A stretch of DNA of 64,000 nt from JAFMKE01 sp964655225 (GCA_964655225.1 CAZZMB010000005.1:1-64000); one strand, 5' to 3'. Shown: positions 18,204 to 27,517, counted from the first letter of the stretch. Program-made: numbers and translations. Notes: a model not told the origin generated them from the letters alone.

Positions 18204-19229
18204 TTAGTTTCGTCTAACTACAGAATTTTCCATAGCGGCTTTCTTCTTCTCTTCACTTGAGTTTACCTCATGGTATTGTTGCACAAGTTCTTCCGTAATT
18301 TTTTTAACCGATCGAATGGCTTTGGTATATTCAATAGAAGGACCTGCGCACCATACGGTTTCATAAGTTGAGGTGAATGCAGCTTTTTCTACCGACTTCA
18401 TACCTTTATAGAAGGTGAGCATTTTCACATACTTCTTAAGCTTTTTATTCTTGCTTAATAACTTCTCAAACCAGTTTTGTTTCGTTCCTACTTCTTGTAC
18501 ATAAGGAGTATTAATTACAGTACATGGCGAACCCGAAATTTTTGTTGTCAGGACGATGTCATCTGCGCCATAATCCACGCATGCTTGCTTATATTCTTCA
18601 GATACTGGAGCCTCAGGAGTTGCAATATAAATACTACCCATACTCACGCCAATAGCGCCATCTTCATTGATTCTCTTCCAGATTCCGGCTCCATCTCCAA
18701 CGCCTCCGGCTGAAATTACGGGGATATTTACTTTTGATTTTAACAAAGGAATGAGTTCTGCACTCATCATAGGGCCCGCATGACCGCCTGCTTCTTTATT
18801 CACGGCAATAACGGCATCGGCTCCCAGCTTTTCAACTTTTTCTGCGTAGGCTACGTCAACCACGTCACAAAACACTTTAATGCCATGTGGCTTACATTGA
18901 TTGATTACCTCTTCAGGTGATCCTAAAGACGTAATAATAAAATCAACTTTCATATCTACACAGGTGGCTAATTGTCTTTTGTAATGGATATTTGATTTAT
19001 TTACAATCAAATTAATTCCTATAGGACCTCCACCTTTTTCTTTGATTTCTTTAAGACCTGCGCGCATTTGCTCATCCTTTCTCCAATTTAAGGCTGGTAT
19101 ACAGGGGGCAATACCCGCTTTTATAGCCTCGATACTCATTTCTTCGTTACTCACTAAAAACATTGGAGCAAGGATAATTGGGTACTTTATGTTTAGTAAG
19201 TCAGTAAGTGATGTTTTTATTTTTCCCAT
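18204..19229 (-). CDS. Nitronate monooxygenase/2-nitropropane dioxygenase-like
   Basis: FMN-dependent TIM-barrel enzyme of 341 residues. Visible are YPIILAPMFLVSN at the start (FMN strand), VIAVNKEAGGHAGP (phosphate/active-site loop with the family His in GGHAG) and VISAGGVGDGAGI followed by GAIGVSMGSIYIATPEA. These match the nitronate monooxygenase family, where the His acts as base. Homologues also include FabK-like enoyl reductases, so the exact reaction is open. It is the promoter-proximal gene in front of the sterol-reductase-like gene, which suggests both work on the same compound class. Confidence 0.83.
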   Translation of the reverse strand: MGKIKTSLTDLLNIKYPIILAPMFLVSNEEMSIEAIKAGIAPCIPALNWRKDEQMRAGLKEIKEKGGGPIGINLIVNKSNIHYKRQLATCVDMKVDFIITSLGSPEEVINQCKPHGIKVFCDVVDVAYAEKVEKLGADAVIAVNKEAGGHAGPMMSAELIPLLKSKVNIPVISAGGVGDGAGIWKRINEDGAIGVSMGSIYIATPEAPVSEEYKQACVDYGADDIVLTTKISGSPCTVINTPYVQEVGTKQNWFEKLLSKNKKLKKYVKMLTFYKGMKSVEKAAFTSTYETVWCAGPSIEYTKAIRSVKKITEELVQQYHEVNSSEEKKKAAMENSVVRRN

Positions 19230-19440
19230 ATACGCATAAAATTAAGAATTTATTTAGAATTGTTTGAGGTCTTGTAGGTGTTAACTCCCCAAATACAATC
19301 TATTTTTTATAAGGTTTCGGCAGACAATGATGATTTTGCTATTTTAATTACGGTTTTCAGTTTATCCCAATAAATAAAGATTACTTTTTTGCATTACGTC
19401 ATTTACAGAATTCATCAAAGAGGCCTTGAAAGGTTCACAG

Positions 19441-20376
19441 CTAATCGATTTCAAAGAACTTAAGAATATCGGCAGTACATTTATCTAGTTCCTCTAGCAT
19501 AGGAGCATGACCACATTTTTCATAAGTCAAGAAAGTACAATTGGGTAGGTCTCGATTAAATCGTTCAGCATGACTAAAAGGGATAATTTCATCTTCAGTG
19601 CCCCAAATTAGTAGGGTAGGTGTTAGTATTTGCTTAATGGTACTTGTATCCATAAATTTCTTATAACCAGCTATCTGTTTGAGATACTCTAAATTACCCA
19701 CCTTATTCATCATCCCATATTTCCTATCTAACAGTTCAGGATCGATATGCTCATCATCATAGAAACACATTTTGACATTACTCTTCGCAATAAACGGTGC
19801 AGCGCCTTTAGCCAATAAAAAACGAATGATTGGCTGGTTAATCCACTCTGCGTTTTTCTCTGCAATTTGAACCATATCATATCCTGCTGGAGCAAGTAGT
19901 ACCAACTTTTGAATTTTTTTCATTTTAGAAAGAGCGGTATTCCAAGCAATCATTCCACCCATAGAGTTTCCAATAAGGTAGCAGGTATCTTTGGTATAGT
20001 TATCCAAAATAAAATCCATAAAATCTCTATATACTGTCTGTATATCAGCTGTGTGTATGGGGGCATCGCTTAGCCCAAATCCAGGTAAATCGAAACTTAC
20101 CACATGGTAATTCTTTGCTAATCGCTCCGCTAGTGGATTAAATTCGTGCATGGCACCACCTAAACCATGGATCAATATAACACTTGTATTTCCGCTTCCT
20201 TGTTCGGTCAAATGAACCTTTATACCTTCCCAATCTATGAATTGAGAATTAGGATATTTATATTTCTGAATAGTGGCTTCTTTTGAAAGGAAATGATTTT
20301 TTCTAAATACAGTATATCCGCCTATCATTAGGATGAATAGTAAAACAACCAGCCCTAAAAATTTAAATATTATCAT
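19441..20376 (-). CDS. Alpha/beta hydrolase, membrane-anchored
   Basis: 311-residue serine hydrolase with an N-terminal membrane anchor (FLGLVVLLFILMIGGYTVF). The oxyanion HGLGG, nucleophile elbow GNSMGG, acid WGTEDEIIP and base GHAPMLEE are all present, so the triad looks intact. It resembles meta-cleavage-product hydrolase/lipase-like members. It is the last gene of the operon led by fumarylacetoacetase, six bases after the flavin-reductase-like gene. Confidence 0.88.
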   Translation of the reverse strand: MIIFKFLGLVVLLFILMIGGYTVFRKNHFLSKEATIQKYKYPNSQFIDWEGIKVHLTEQGSGNTSVILIHGLGGAMHEFNPLAERLAKNYHVVSFDLPGFGLSDAPIHTADIQTVYRDFMDFILDNYTKDTCYLIGNSMGGMIAWNTALSKMKKIQKLVLLAPAGYDMVQIAEKNAEWINQPIIRFLLAKGAAPFIAKSNVKMCFYDDEHIDPELLDRKYGMMNKVGNLEYLKQIAGYKKFMDTSTIKQILTPTLLIWGTEDEIIPFSHAERFNRDLPNCTFLTYEKCGHAPMLEELDKCTADILKFFEID

Positions 20377-20382
20377 GGTTGA

Positions 20383-21231
20383 TTAGATTAAAATACAAAG
20401 CGCTTTTCTTATTTCTCCAGCTTCTATTAATCGTTTAGCATTAATTTCATGGTCTTCAGAATTATTTTTAATCAGTTCACTTCGAACTTCCTGTATTTCA
20501 TTCTCATCGGGTAAGCTTGTTTCCATGGCAAGCTGGGCAATTTCATTCCCCGTTAGCACAGCACTTTCCACTATGTGCCTGGGAAGTCCATCGAAGCCAA
20601 GATTGATTTTGCTAAATGGATTATTAATTTCAAAAATAGAATTGCCTTGTGCACGCACATAATATTCCTTTCCCATTCTACCCACTAAGTCAATTTTTTG
20701 CGGATCTACCATTCCTTCATCGTCTAGTATATCCTCACTGAAATGCATCTGCACAATTTCGCAAATAAATAGGTTTGGGGCACCACCAATATCGCCAAAT
20801 GTCACAATTTCTTTGACTTTACATTCAAACTGAACAGGACTCTCCTTAACACGCAATGGCTCAACCAATTTGGATTTAATGCCAGTTACACCCGCTTTTT
20901 CAAATTCATTAACCTCACTTGCGTAATCCGTACTGCTAATATTCATTTGGTTCACTAATCGATAAGGAACCACATTAATAACCACTTCTTGTGTCATTTT
21001 TATATTGTGCAGTGTGTCTTTGGTGGTATTATCTCTTCCTCTTCGGTTACTGGAGAAAACTAGGAGGGGAGGGTTAGAGCCTATCGCATTGAAAAAACTG
21101 TAAGGTGCTAAATTGGATTCTCCTTTTTCATTGACTGTACTTGCCCAACATATAGGTCTTGGGCCTACGGATCCTGTAATAAATTGGTGTCGTTTTCGTA
21201 TGGGAACTTCTAGTGGGTCGTATGAAATCAT
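20383..21231 (-). CDS. Flavin reductase-like domain protein
   Basis: 282-residue FMN-binding split-barrel protein of the flavin reductase-like family. The N-terminal ITGSVGPRPICWASTVNEKGESNLAPYSFFNAIGSNPPLLVFS is characteristic and LFICEIVQMHFSED continues the barrel. Such proteins reduce flavin for a monooxygenase or act as flavin-dependent oxidoreductases. The ATG overlaps the end of the upstream membrane-hydrolase gene by four bases. A role in aromatic ring degradation is suggested by the operon, not proven. Confidence 0.85.
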   Translation of the reverse strand: MISYDPLEVPIRKRHQFITGSVGPRPICWASTVNEKGESNLAPYSFFNAIGSNPPLLVFSSNRRGRDNTTKDTLHNIKMTQEVVINVVPYRLVNQMNISSTDYASEVNEFEKAGVTGIKSKLVEPLRVKESPVQFECKVKEIVTFGDIGGAPNLFICEIVQMHFSEDILDDEGMVDPQKIDLVGRMGKEYYVRAQGNSIFEINNPFSKINLGFDGLPRHIVESAVLTGNEIAQLAMETSLPDENEIQEVRSELIKNNSEDHEINAKRLIEAGEIRKALCILI

Positions 21232-21758
21232 CGGATTTTTGGTTTATATACTCTAAAGATAATAAAGCTCAATAAAAGAGGAATGCCAATCCAAATAAAC
21301 TCACTTTTCAAAACAGCCAGTCCCCATTCGCTTAAAAATTTTTGCAAGCCAATAGGAGATACTTTTATCATGCGCCAGGGTAAGAAGTAACGGGTATTAT
21401 CAAATGGAGCAAAAAAGGCTACGCCACTTCCGCCTGTGGTCATGGCATCTAAAATACTGTGAGATATGGTGGACATGAATAGAAATGCAGCGATTGCAAA
21501 AAAACGTTGTTTGCTTTTACTGATGGAAAAACTAATCAGTAGACTTAATAATACAGCAAAAGTAATCGAGTGACTTATTCCTCTGTGTCCCCACATATCT
21601 TCATAAGGAATACCTAAGCTAAAACTTAAGACATCTATATCAGGAAGAATACTACAAAGGACCCCAATAACTATTATCTTTTTGGAAAGCTTACTTTTGA
21701 GCCTAAATATATTACTTATGGCAAGCGCACTTGCAGCATGTCCAAAAGCTGATGCCAT
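21228..21758 (-). CDS. YdjM-like membrane metal-dependent hydrolase
   Basis: 176-residue integral membrane protein of the YdjM/LexA-binding hydrolase family. The metal-binding pattern is visible: an N-terminal His (FGHAASALA), ILPDIDVLSF with paired Asp, and GHRGISHSITFA. A further His-Asp occurs in SHSILDAMTTGG. Four or five hydrophobic helices are present. Its start overlaps the fumarylacetoacetase stop by one base (TAATG) and its end overlaps the flavin reductase start by four. The substrate is unknown. Confidence 0.84.
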   Translation of the reverse strand: MASAFGHAASALAISNIFRLKSKLSKKIIVIGVLCSILPDIDVLSFSLGIPYEDMWGHRGISHSITFAVLLSLLISFSISKSKQRFFAIAAFLFMSTISHSILDAMTTGGSGVAFFAPFDNTRYFLPWRMIKVSPIGLQKFLSEWGLAVLKSEFIWIGIPLLLSFIIFRVYKPKIR

Positions 21759-23008
21759 TATATTGCTGGAAGGATTTTAACGATGGATTCTCCAAAGCCA
21801 ATTCGAACTCCCTCTTTTTCCGCATGTGCTCGCATGATACAAGTATCTCCGTCTTGCATAAATTTGCGTTCACTACCATCCGAAAGTTTTATAGGCCTTG
21901 TTCCTTTCCAAGATAATTCGAGCATCGAACCATATTGATTCTCATTTGGACCACTTATCGTTCCTGAGGCATACATATCGCCTACATTTAAATTACATCC
22001 ATTAACGGTTTGATGGGCCAATTGTTGATTCATGTTCCAATACATATGCTTATAGTTGGAGGTGCAAATATTTTCGGCTTGACCATTTTCTGGTTGAAGG
22101 GCGACTTCTAAGTGAATATCGAAGTTGGCATCTTTTTTATGTTTAAGGTAAGGGAGAACCTCGGGGTCTTGTTTATATCCTTTTGTTCTAAAGGGTTCTA
22201 ATGCATCCATAGTTACTACCCATGGAGAAATAACAGAGCCAAAATTTTTGGCAAGAAATGGCCCTAAGGGAACATATTCCCATTTTTGAATATCTCGAGC
22301 ACTTAAATCATTAAAGATGACCATACCCCAGATTGCATTTTCAGCTTCATTTACTGGTATAGATTCGCCCAATTTGGTCTTTTTACAAGTGATAAAAGCC
22401 ATTTCAAGCTCGAAATCAAAAAGTCGGGTAGGACCGAAACTTGGGGCTGTGGCATCATCTGCTTTGGTTTGCCCTTTTGGACGATGGATACTGGCCGGTG
22501 AAACAACAATTGAACTTGCTCTTCCATGATACCCAACAGGCAGATGTTTCCAATTTGGTAAGAGAGCATTTTCCGGATCTCTAAACATCGTTCCAACATT
22601 TCTGGCGTGATCTTCACTACTGTAAAAATCAGTATAGTCTCCCACTTTAACAGGCATATACATCGTCGCCTCACTCATGTTAACCATAACACTACCCCTG
22701 TGCGTAGAATCTTTTAGTTGATCATTATCTTCGCTTAGTAAATCTTGAATTTGATTTCTCAACTTTGTTGCGGCTGGCCTACCAAGTGCCATTAAGGCAT
22801 TTAATGAATCCTGATTGAGTAGTTCTACTTCTACTTCAATGAAATTGTTAAGTGCTAACTCAAGGAGGTCAACAATTTTATTTCCTATCGCAACTCCAGC
22901 TCTGGCTGATTTCTTGCTTGTAGAAAATATTCCAAAGGGTAAATTTTGTATAGGGAAATCAGAATTGTGTGCAGATTCTACCCAAGATTTCAAGCTAAAG
23001 TCAGTCAT
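21758..23008 (-). CDS. fahA: Fumarylacetoacetase
   Basis: Cytosolic enzyme that hydrolyses 4-fumarylacetoacetate to fumarate and acetoacetate, the last step of tyrosine/homogentisate degradation. Length (416) and domains match the eukaryote-type enzyme: an N-terminal SH3-like part with LPFGIFSTSKK, then the metal-binding core. Visible core motifs are YTDFYSSEDHARNVGTMFRD, LPVGYHGRASSIVVS, FDFELEMAFI, IFNDLSARDIQKWEY and LGPFLAKNFGSVISPWVV. First gene of a tightly packed four-gene operon. Phenylalanine 4-hydroxylase, which starts the same catabolic route, is elsewhere in this window; hppD and hmgA are not seen here. Confidence 0.96.
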   Translation of the reverse strand: MTDFSLKSWVESAHNSDFPIQNLPFGIFSTSKKSARAGVAIGNKIVDLLELALNNFIEVEVELLNQDSLNALMALGRPAATKLRNQIQDLLSEDNDQLKDSTHRGSVMVNMSEATMYMPVKVGDYTDFYSSEDHARNVGTMFRDPENALLPNWKHLPVGYHGRASSIVVSPASIHRPKGQTKADDATAPSFGPTRLFDFELEMAFITCKKTKLGESIPVNEAENAIWGMVIFNDLSARDIQKWEYVPLGPFLAKNFGSVISPWVVTMDALEPFRTKGYKQDPEVLPYLKHKKDANFDIHLEVALQPENGQAENICTSNYKHMYWNMNQQLAHQTVNGCNLNVGDMYASGTISGPNENQYGSMLELSWKGTRPIKLSDGSERKFMQDGDTCIMRAHAEKEGVRIGFGESIVKILPAI

Positions 23009-23056
23009 GATACTTAATGTGTTTTGGCGGATAAGTTATTATTTGATATTGAATAC

Positions 23057-23064
23057 CAAATTTA
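23057..23064 (-). promoter_or_regulatory. -7 box of the fahA operon
   Basis: Minus-strand TAAATTTG, an exact TAnnTTTG match about 48 bases upstream of the fahA start codon. No -33 element was identified. Confidence 0.4.
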
Positions 23065-23111
23065 TCACTTTAGCATTTAAAGTTCTAACTTTAAGTAAAA
23101 TATTAATACAC

Positions 23112-23504
23112 ATGAAATTAGTTGGTAATATAGTTTGGTTGGTTTTTGGCGGATTCTTAACTGCTATGGAATATATTGCTGCAGGTATAATGCTTTGCGC
23201 AACTATAATAGGTATTCCATTTGGCTTTCAATGTTTTAAATTGGCACTTTTTGAGTTAATGCCTTTTGGACTTGAAGCGAGGAAGGTTGAAGATGGAAGC
23301 GGTTGTTTATATTCTATTTTGAATATTGTTTGGTTTTTTGTCGGTGCTATTCCTTTGGTGCTAACTCATTTAATATTGGGGATTTTATTTGCCTTTACTA
23401 TTGTGGGGTGGCCCTTTTCAAAACAACACTTCAAATTGATGCGTTTAAGTCTTGCTCCTTTCGGACGGGATATTGTTGAGGTCGAAGGTGGACCTTTTTC
23501 GTGA
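23112..23504 (+). CDS. YccF-domain inner-membrane protein
   Basis: 130-residue inner-membrane protein of the YccF (DUF307) family. Two near-repeated halves are visible, each with a hydrophobic pair and a G-(W/I)P-F turn: GNIVWLVFGGFL... IIGIPFGFQCFKLALFELMPFG and NIVWFFVGAIPLVLTHLILGI... IVGWPFSKQHFKLMRLSLAPFG. The frame is open much further upstream, but that part is the antisense of fahA, so the ATG at 23112 (MKLVGNIVW) is used. Function unknown. Confidence 0.87.
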   Translation: MKLVGNIVWLVFGGFLTAMEYIAAGIMLCATIIGIPFGFQCFKLALFELMPFGLEARKVEDGSGCLYSILNIVWFFVGAIPLVLTHLILGILFAFTIVGWPFSKQHFKLMRLSLAPFGRDIVEVEGGPFS

Positions 23505-23659
23505 CACTAAGTTTTCAGAGCTGCGGCATATCGGGTTGGAAAACTAATCCAATGCAAAAAAATCAAATTCAACTTGCATGGGTATGTATAAGCCAATTTT
23601 CAGATTACTAACCTTATAAGTCCTTTTAAAAACGAAGCGATTTTTTGATAGCTATGATG

Positions 23660-25429
23660 CTATGGTTTAAATTGAATCTTCCGCATACGTAGACTTTCGG
23701 GTGTAATCTCTAAATATTCATCTTCATTGATATACTCCATTGACTCTTCCAAGGAAAAATCAATTTTCGGTGCAATTTTAGCATTGCCATCTGTTCCCGA
23801 AGAACGCATGTTAGTTAACTGTTTTCCTTTTGTAGCGTTTACACCTAAGTCATTTGCTCTTGAGTGCTCTCCAATAACTTGTCCAATGTATACTTGATCG
23901 CCTGGTTCAACAAAGAATTTCCCTCTATCTTGCAATTTATCTAAGGAATACGCAAGTATCTGTCCCTTTTCAATAGAAACCAAAGATCCCTTTAAACGTG
24001 CAGGAATATCTCCTTTAAATGCTGCATATTCTCTAAAACGGTGAGTCATTACCGCTTCACCAGCTGTTGCAGTTAGAACATTGTTTCGCAATCCAATTAA
24101 ACCTCTAGAAGGAATATCAAATTCAAGGTGCATTAAGTCTCCTTTTGGATTCATAATTAGCAAATCTCCTTTACGTTGAGTGACTAACTCGATTACTTTA
24201 CCTGATTTGGATTCTGGAACGTCTACAACCAATGTTTCCATCGGCTCATGCTTTCTCCCATCAATTTCTTTAATGATTACTTGTGGCTTGCCTACTTGCA
24301 ATTCATAGCCTTCTCTGCGCATAGTTTCGATCAATACGGATAAATGCAGAATTCCTCTTCCATAAACCATGAACTTATCTTCCGTATCCATATCCTCAAC
24401 ACGCAGTGCTAAGTTCTTTTCTAACTCCTTGTACAACCTATCTCTTAAGTGACGAGAGGTAACAAACTTTCCTTCCTTTCCAAAGAAAGGAGAGGAGTTA
24501 ATCGTAAACAGCATACTCATTGTTGGTTCATCTACGGCAATTCGATCTAATGCTTCTGGATTTTCTAAATCAGCAACAGTATCACCAATTTCAAAATCAT
24601 CAATTCCTGTTATTGCACAGATGTCTCCGCTTCGAACAGAAGAAACCTTTAACTTTCCCATTCCTTCAAATGTGTGCAGCTCTTTTATTCTAATTTTTTT
24701 ATGGCCATCTTTTTTACAGAGCATGTAATCCTTATTCTCTTGTAATGAGCCTCTTAAAATTCTTCCAATGGCTATTCTTCCGGTAAACGAGGAGAAATCC
24801 AATGAAGTAATTTGCATTTGCGGAGTCCCTTCATATTCCGGTGCTTCTGGAATTTCTTCTAAAATAGTATCCATTAAAGCGAGGATGTCATCGCTTGGTT
24901 TTTTCCAATCCATACTCATCCATCCATGTTTTGCAGATCCAAAAACAGTTGCAAACTCCAACTGATCTTCGGAAGCTTCTAGGTTAAACATTAACTCAAA
25001 AACGTCCTCTTGTACGATATCTGGAGTGCAATTTTCTTTATCTACTTTATTAACTACAACGATAGGTTTTAGGCCAAGTTCAATAGCTTTCCCTAAAACA
25101 AATCGAGTTTGCGGCATGGCCCCCTCAAAGGCATCTACTAGAAGTAGCACACCGTCAGCCATTTTCAATACTCGCTCTACTTCTCCGCCAAAGTCGGCGT
25201 GACCAGGAGTATCAATAATATTGATTTTAACATCTTTGTAGTTTACTGAAACGTTTTTTGAAAGAATAGTAATTCCTCTTTCTCTTTCCAAGTCGTTATT
25301 GTCTAATAAAAGTTCTTGAACCTCTTTCCTATCATCAAATACTTTACAAGCTTGAATGATTTTGTCTACTAATGTTGTTTTCCCGTGGTCGACGTGGGCA
25401 ATGATGGCAATGTTTCTTATTGACTGCAT
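23660..25429 (-). CDS. typA: Translational GTPase TypA/BipA
   Basis: 589-residue ribosome-binding GTPase of the EF-G-like family, involved in 50S assembly and stress adaptation. G motifs: IAHVDHGKTTL (G1), RERGITI (G2), DTPGHADFGGEV (G3), NKVD (G4) and GSA (G5). The C-terminal domain has the BipA pattern, with RGLIGLRNNVLTATAGEAVM and NLGVNATKGKQLTN-like residues (DLGVNATKGKQLTNMRS). The ATG follows a close -7 box. Monocistronic. Confidence 0.97.
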   Translation of the reverse strand: MQSIRNIAIIAHVDHGKTTLVDKIIQACKVFDDRKEVQELLLDNNDLERERGITILSKNVSVNYKDVKINIIDTPGHADFGGEVERVLKMADGVLLLVDAFEGAMPQTRFVLGKAIELGLKPIVVVNKVDKENCTPDIVQEDVFELMFNLEASEDQLEFATVFGSAKHGWMSMDWKKPSDDILALMDTILEEIPEAPEYEGTPQMQITSLDFSSFTGRIAIGRILRGSLQENKDYMLCKKDGHKKIRIKELHTFEGMGKLKVSSVRSGDICAITGIDDFEIGDTVADLENPEALDRIAVDEPTMSMLFTINSSPFFGKEGKFVTSRHLRDRLYKELEKNLALRVEDMDTEDKFMVYGRGILHLSVLIETMRREGYELQVGKPQVIIKEIDGRKHEPMETLVVDVPESKSGKVIELVTQRKGDLLIMNPKGDLMHLEFDIPSRGLIGLRNNVLTATAGEAVMTHRFREYAAFKGDIPARLKGSLVSIEKGQILAYSLDKLQDRGKFFVEPGDQVYIGQVIGEHSRANDLGVNATKGKQLTNMRSSGTDGNAKIAPKIDFSLEESMEYINEDEYLEITPESLRMRKIQFKP

Positions 25430-25450
25430 GGTCTATTTCATTTAAGCGTG

Positions 25451-25458
25451 CAAATGTA
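25451..25458 (-). promoter_or_regulatory. -7 box of typA
   Basis: Minus-strand TACATTTG, an exact TAnnTTTG match 21 bases before the typA start. No -33 TTG was identified. Confidence 0.45.
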
Positions 25459-25549
25459 TGGATAATAAATGAGCTTATATTGTTTTAACGATGATAATAG
25501 AAAAAAGTGAATATTTTGTTTTTATAGCCTTTAAGTTAAATGTATAATG

Positions 25550-25557
25550 TACATTTG
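25550..25557 (+). promoter_or_regulatory. -7 box of the cold-shock gene
   Basis: TACATTTG fits TAnnTTTG and lies 21 bases before the start codon. The leader would be only about 15 bases, too short for the long thermosensing 5'-UTR known from E. coli cspA. Confidence 0.5.
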
Positions 25558-25578
25558 TGAAAATTTAAACAAAATATA

Positions 25579-25770
25579 ATGAACAAAGGAACAGTAAAGT
25601 TCTTCAATGAGACCAAAGGATTTGGTTTTGTTAAAGACGAAGAGAATGGGCAAGAATATTTCGTGCACGTTTCAGGATTAGTTGACACAATTGACAAAGA
25701 TGACGAAGTAACGTTTGATTTGCAAGAAGGTCGTAAAGGATTAAATGCAGTAAACGTGAAAAAAGCGTAG
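25579..25770 (+). CDS. Cold-shock protein, CspA family
   Basis: 63-residue single OB-fold nucleic-acid-binding protein, an RNA chaperone. It starts MNKGTVKFFNETKGFGFVKDE and contains RNP1 (KGFGFV) and RNP2 (EYFVHVSG, the usual FVHxS). The following VTFDLQEGRKGLNAVNVKK is the normal C-terminal strand pair. A strong intrinsic terminator sits directly behind it, so it is transcribed alone. Confidence 0.95.
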   Translation: MNKGTVKFFNETKGFGFVKDEENGQEYFVHVSGLVDTIDKDDEVTFDLQEGRKGLNAVNVKKA

Positions 25771-25796
25771 TCGATCATATAATTACAATCCAACGT

Positions 25797-25829
25797 AAAG
25801 GTTTCAATTTTAATTGAAACCTTTTTTTT
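25797..25829 (+). terminator. Intrinsic terminator after the cold-shock gene
   Basis: Perfect 13-base arms (AAAGGTTTCAATT and its complement) around two bases, with eight T at its 3' side. It lies 26 bases after the cold-shock stop codon. Confidence 0.85.
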
Positions 25830-25950
25830 GTGTATTTTTTCAAGAGTCAGGGAATTGGAGCGGCTCTCTTGTGCTGCACTAACTGATAAACCTAGTCAAA
25901 ACTTTCTTTCCCGTACCGTTGTTAGGTACATATAAAAATAATAAACAGCA

Positions 25951-26544
25951 ATGAGATTTTTAGCAGTTATAATGGGTGTATTGGTATTGGTAGTGGTCGT
26001 AGTTCAAGGCTTTGCTATGAAAAGTAGCCAAAATATAGAATCGTATCCTTACAAAGTGATGAAGGAATTCGACTCATTTGAAATTAGAAACTACGAAGCC
26101 AGTCTTTTTACCTCAGTAAAATTAAATACGAATAACTACGAAGAAGCCTCGGGTAAAGGTTTTCAAAAATTGGCGGGATACATCTTTGGAGGTAATGAAA
26201 CGAATGAAGAAATATCTATGACAAGTCCTGTAGCAATGAGCCTAGAGGATACCATGACAATGATGTTTTTAGTTCCTAAAGGATATAACCTAGAAAATTT
26301 ACCCAAACCAAACTCTACAGAGATAGAGTTTACTGAAATGCCTGCAAAAACTGTTGCTGCTATTACCTTTGGCGGCTGGGCCAATTCAGGTAAAATAGAA
26401 GAACATAAATTAATGCTTATCAAAGCTTTAGAGGAAGAAGGAATTGCTTATACCAATGTATTTTACTTCTTAGGATACAATCCGCCATTCGAAATGGTCG
26501 GTCGTCGCAATGAGGTAATTGTGGAGCTGGAAGTAAATTATTAG
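25951..26544 (+). CDS. SOUL family haem-binding protein
   Basis: 197-residue SOUL/HEBP-type protein. An N-terminal hydrophobic stretch (LAVIMGVLVLVVVVVQGFAM) is a membrane anchor or signal peptide, so the domain is exported or membrane-bound. Core motifs are YPYKVMKEFDSFEIRNYEA, GYIFGGNETNEEISMTSPV and the C-terminal FFLGYNPPFEMVGRRNEVIVEL, which closely match family members. The family binds haem or porphyrin in characterised eukaryotic cases; a bacterial role is not established. No haem genes are adjacent. Confidence 0.9.
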   Translation: MRFLAVIMGVLVLVVVVVQGFAMKSSQNIESYPYKVMKEFDSFEIRNYEASLFTSVKLNTNNYEEASGKGFQKLAGYIFGGNETNEEISMTSPVAMSLEDTMTMMFLVPKGYNLENLPKPNSTEIEFTEMPAKTVAAITFGGWANSGKIEEHKLMLIKALEEEGIAYTNVFYFLGYNPPFEMVGRRNEVIVELEVNY

Positions 26545-26611
26545 TTTTTTGAAGTTTACTTATTCTCAGCTTTAGTAATAATGAGGATAGCCCTAATCCT
26601 TCTTATAATTT

Positions 26612-27517
26612 TCACACAGCGACCGGCGCTTTAATTGCTGGATGACATTGATAATTTTCAATGATTACATCGGCGTACGTGAAATCAAAAATAGAAGTGA
26701 TGTTAGGATTAAGTTTTAACTGAGGTAATTCATAAAATTCTCTGCTTAGCTGTTCTTCTACTTGGTCAAAGTGATTGCTGTATATATGAGCGTCACCCAA
26801 AGTATGTATAAATTCGCCGACAGCTAGCCCACAGACTTGAGCTACCATATGGGTAATAAGTGCATAGGAGGCGATATTAAAAGGGACACCTAGAAATACA
26901 TCTGCACTGCGCTGGTAGAGTTGACAGCTCAGTTTTCCATCTGCAACATAGAATTGGAATAAAGTATGGCACGGCGGAAGTCCTGATTTGGCCATAACAG
27001 GAATATCTTTGGGATTCCAAGCTGAAACGATTAATCGACGGCTATCAGGTTTTGCCTTAATATCGTCAATGACGTTTTGTAATTGATCTACACCTTCAAA
27101 ATTTCTCCATTGTTTGCCATATACTGGCCCCAATTCACCATATTGAGAAGCGAAGGCATCTTCTGTTTTGATTCGGTCAACAAATGCCTTTAGCTCTGCT
27201 TTCCACTGAGGAGAGTATTTCGGGAACTTATCTTCTAATCCTAGCTGTTTCAAATAGCTTTGAAAAGGCCACTCATTCCATATACCTACACCGTTTTGAA
27301 CCAGATATTGAATGTTTGTGCTTCCTTTTAGAAACCAAAGAACTTCATGTATAATTCCTTTAGTAAATACCTTCTTGGTGGTTAATAAAGGAAAGCCTTC
27401 TGCCAAGTTATAACGCATTTGATAGCCAAAAACACTAGTTGTTCCTGTTCCCGTGCGATCTGATTTTTTAAATCCTTGGGCTTTAACATGATGGAGTAAG
27501 TCGTGGTATTGTTGCAT
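26612..27517 (-). CDS. thyA: Thymidylate synthase
   Basis: Converts dUMP to dTMP with methylene-tetrahydrofolate. The catalytic Cys is in LPPCHTLFQFYV, the dUMP phosphate arginines are in SDRTGTGT and DSRRLIVSAWNP, and QLYQRSADVFLGVPFNIASYA is the core signature. It is 301 residues against 264 in E. coli, because of an insertion around residues 85-125 (KQLGLEDKFPKYSPQWKAE onwards), as in longer ThyA types. No dihydrofolate reductase gene follows. Confidence 0.97.
   Translation of the reverse strand: MQQYHDLLHHVKAQGFKKSDRTGTGTTSVFGYQMRYNLAEGFPLLTTKKVFTKGIIHEVLWFLKGSTNIQYLVQNGVGIWNEWPFQSYLKQLGLEDKFPKYSPQWKAELKAFVDRIKTEDAFASQYGELGPVYGKQWRNFEGVDQLQNVIDDIKAKPDSRRLIVSAWNPKDIPVMAKSGLPPCHTLFQFYVADGKLSCQLYQRSADVFLGVPFNIASYALITHMVAQVCGLAVGEFIHTLGDAHIYSNHFDQVEEQLSREFYELPQLKLNPNITSIFDFTYADVIIENYQCHPAIKAPVAV

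Noticed and set aside
22815..23111. Long N-terminal extension of the YccF protein
   Set aside because: This stretch is the antisense of fumarylacetoacetase; the YccF domain begins at 23112.
25536..25793. 85-codon minus-strand frame over the cold-shock gene
   Set aside because: It is a shadow of the clear CspA-family gene.
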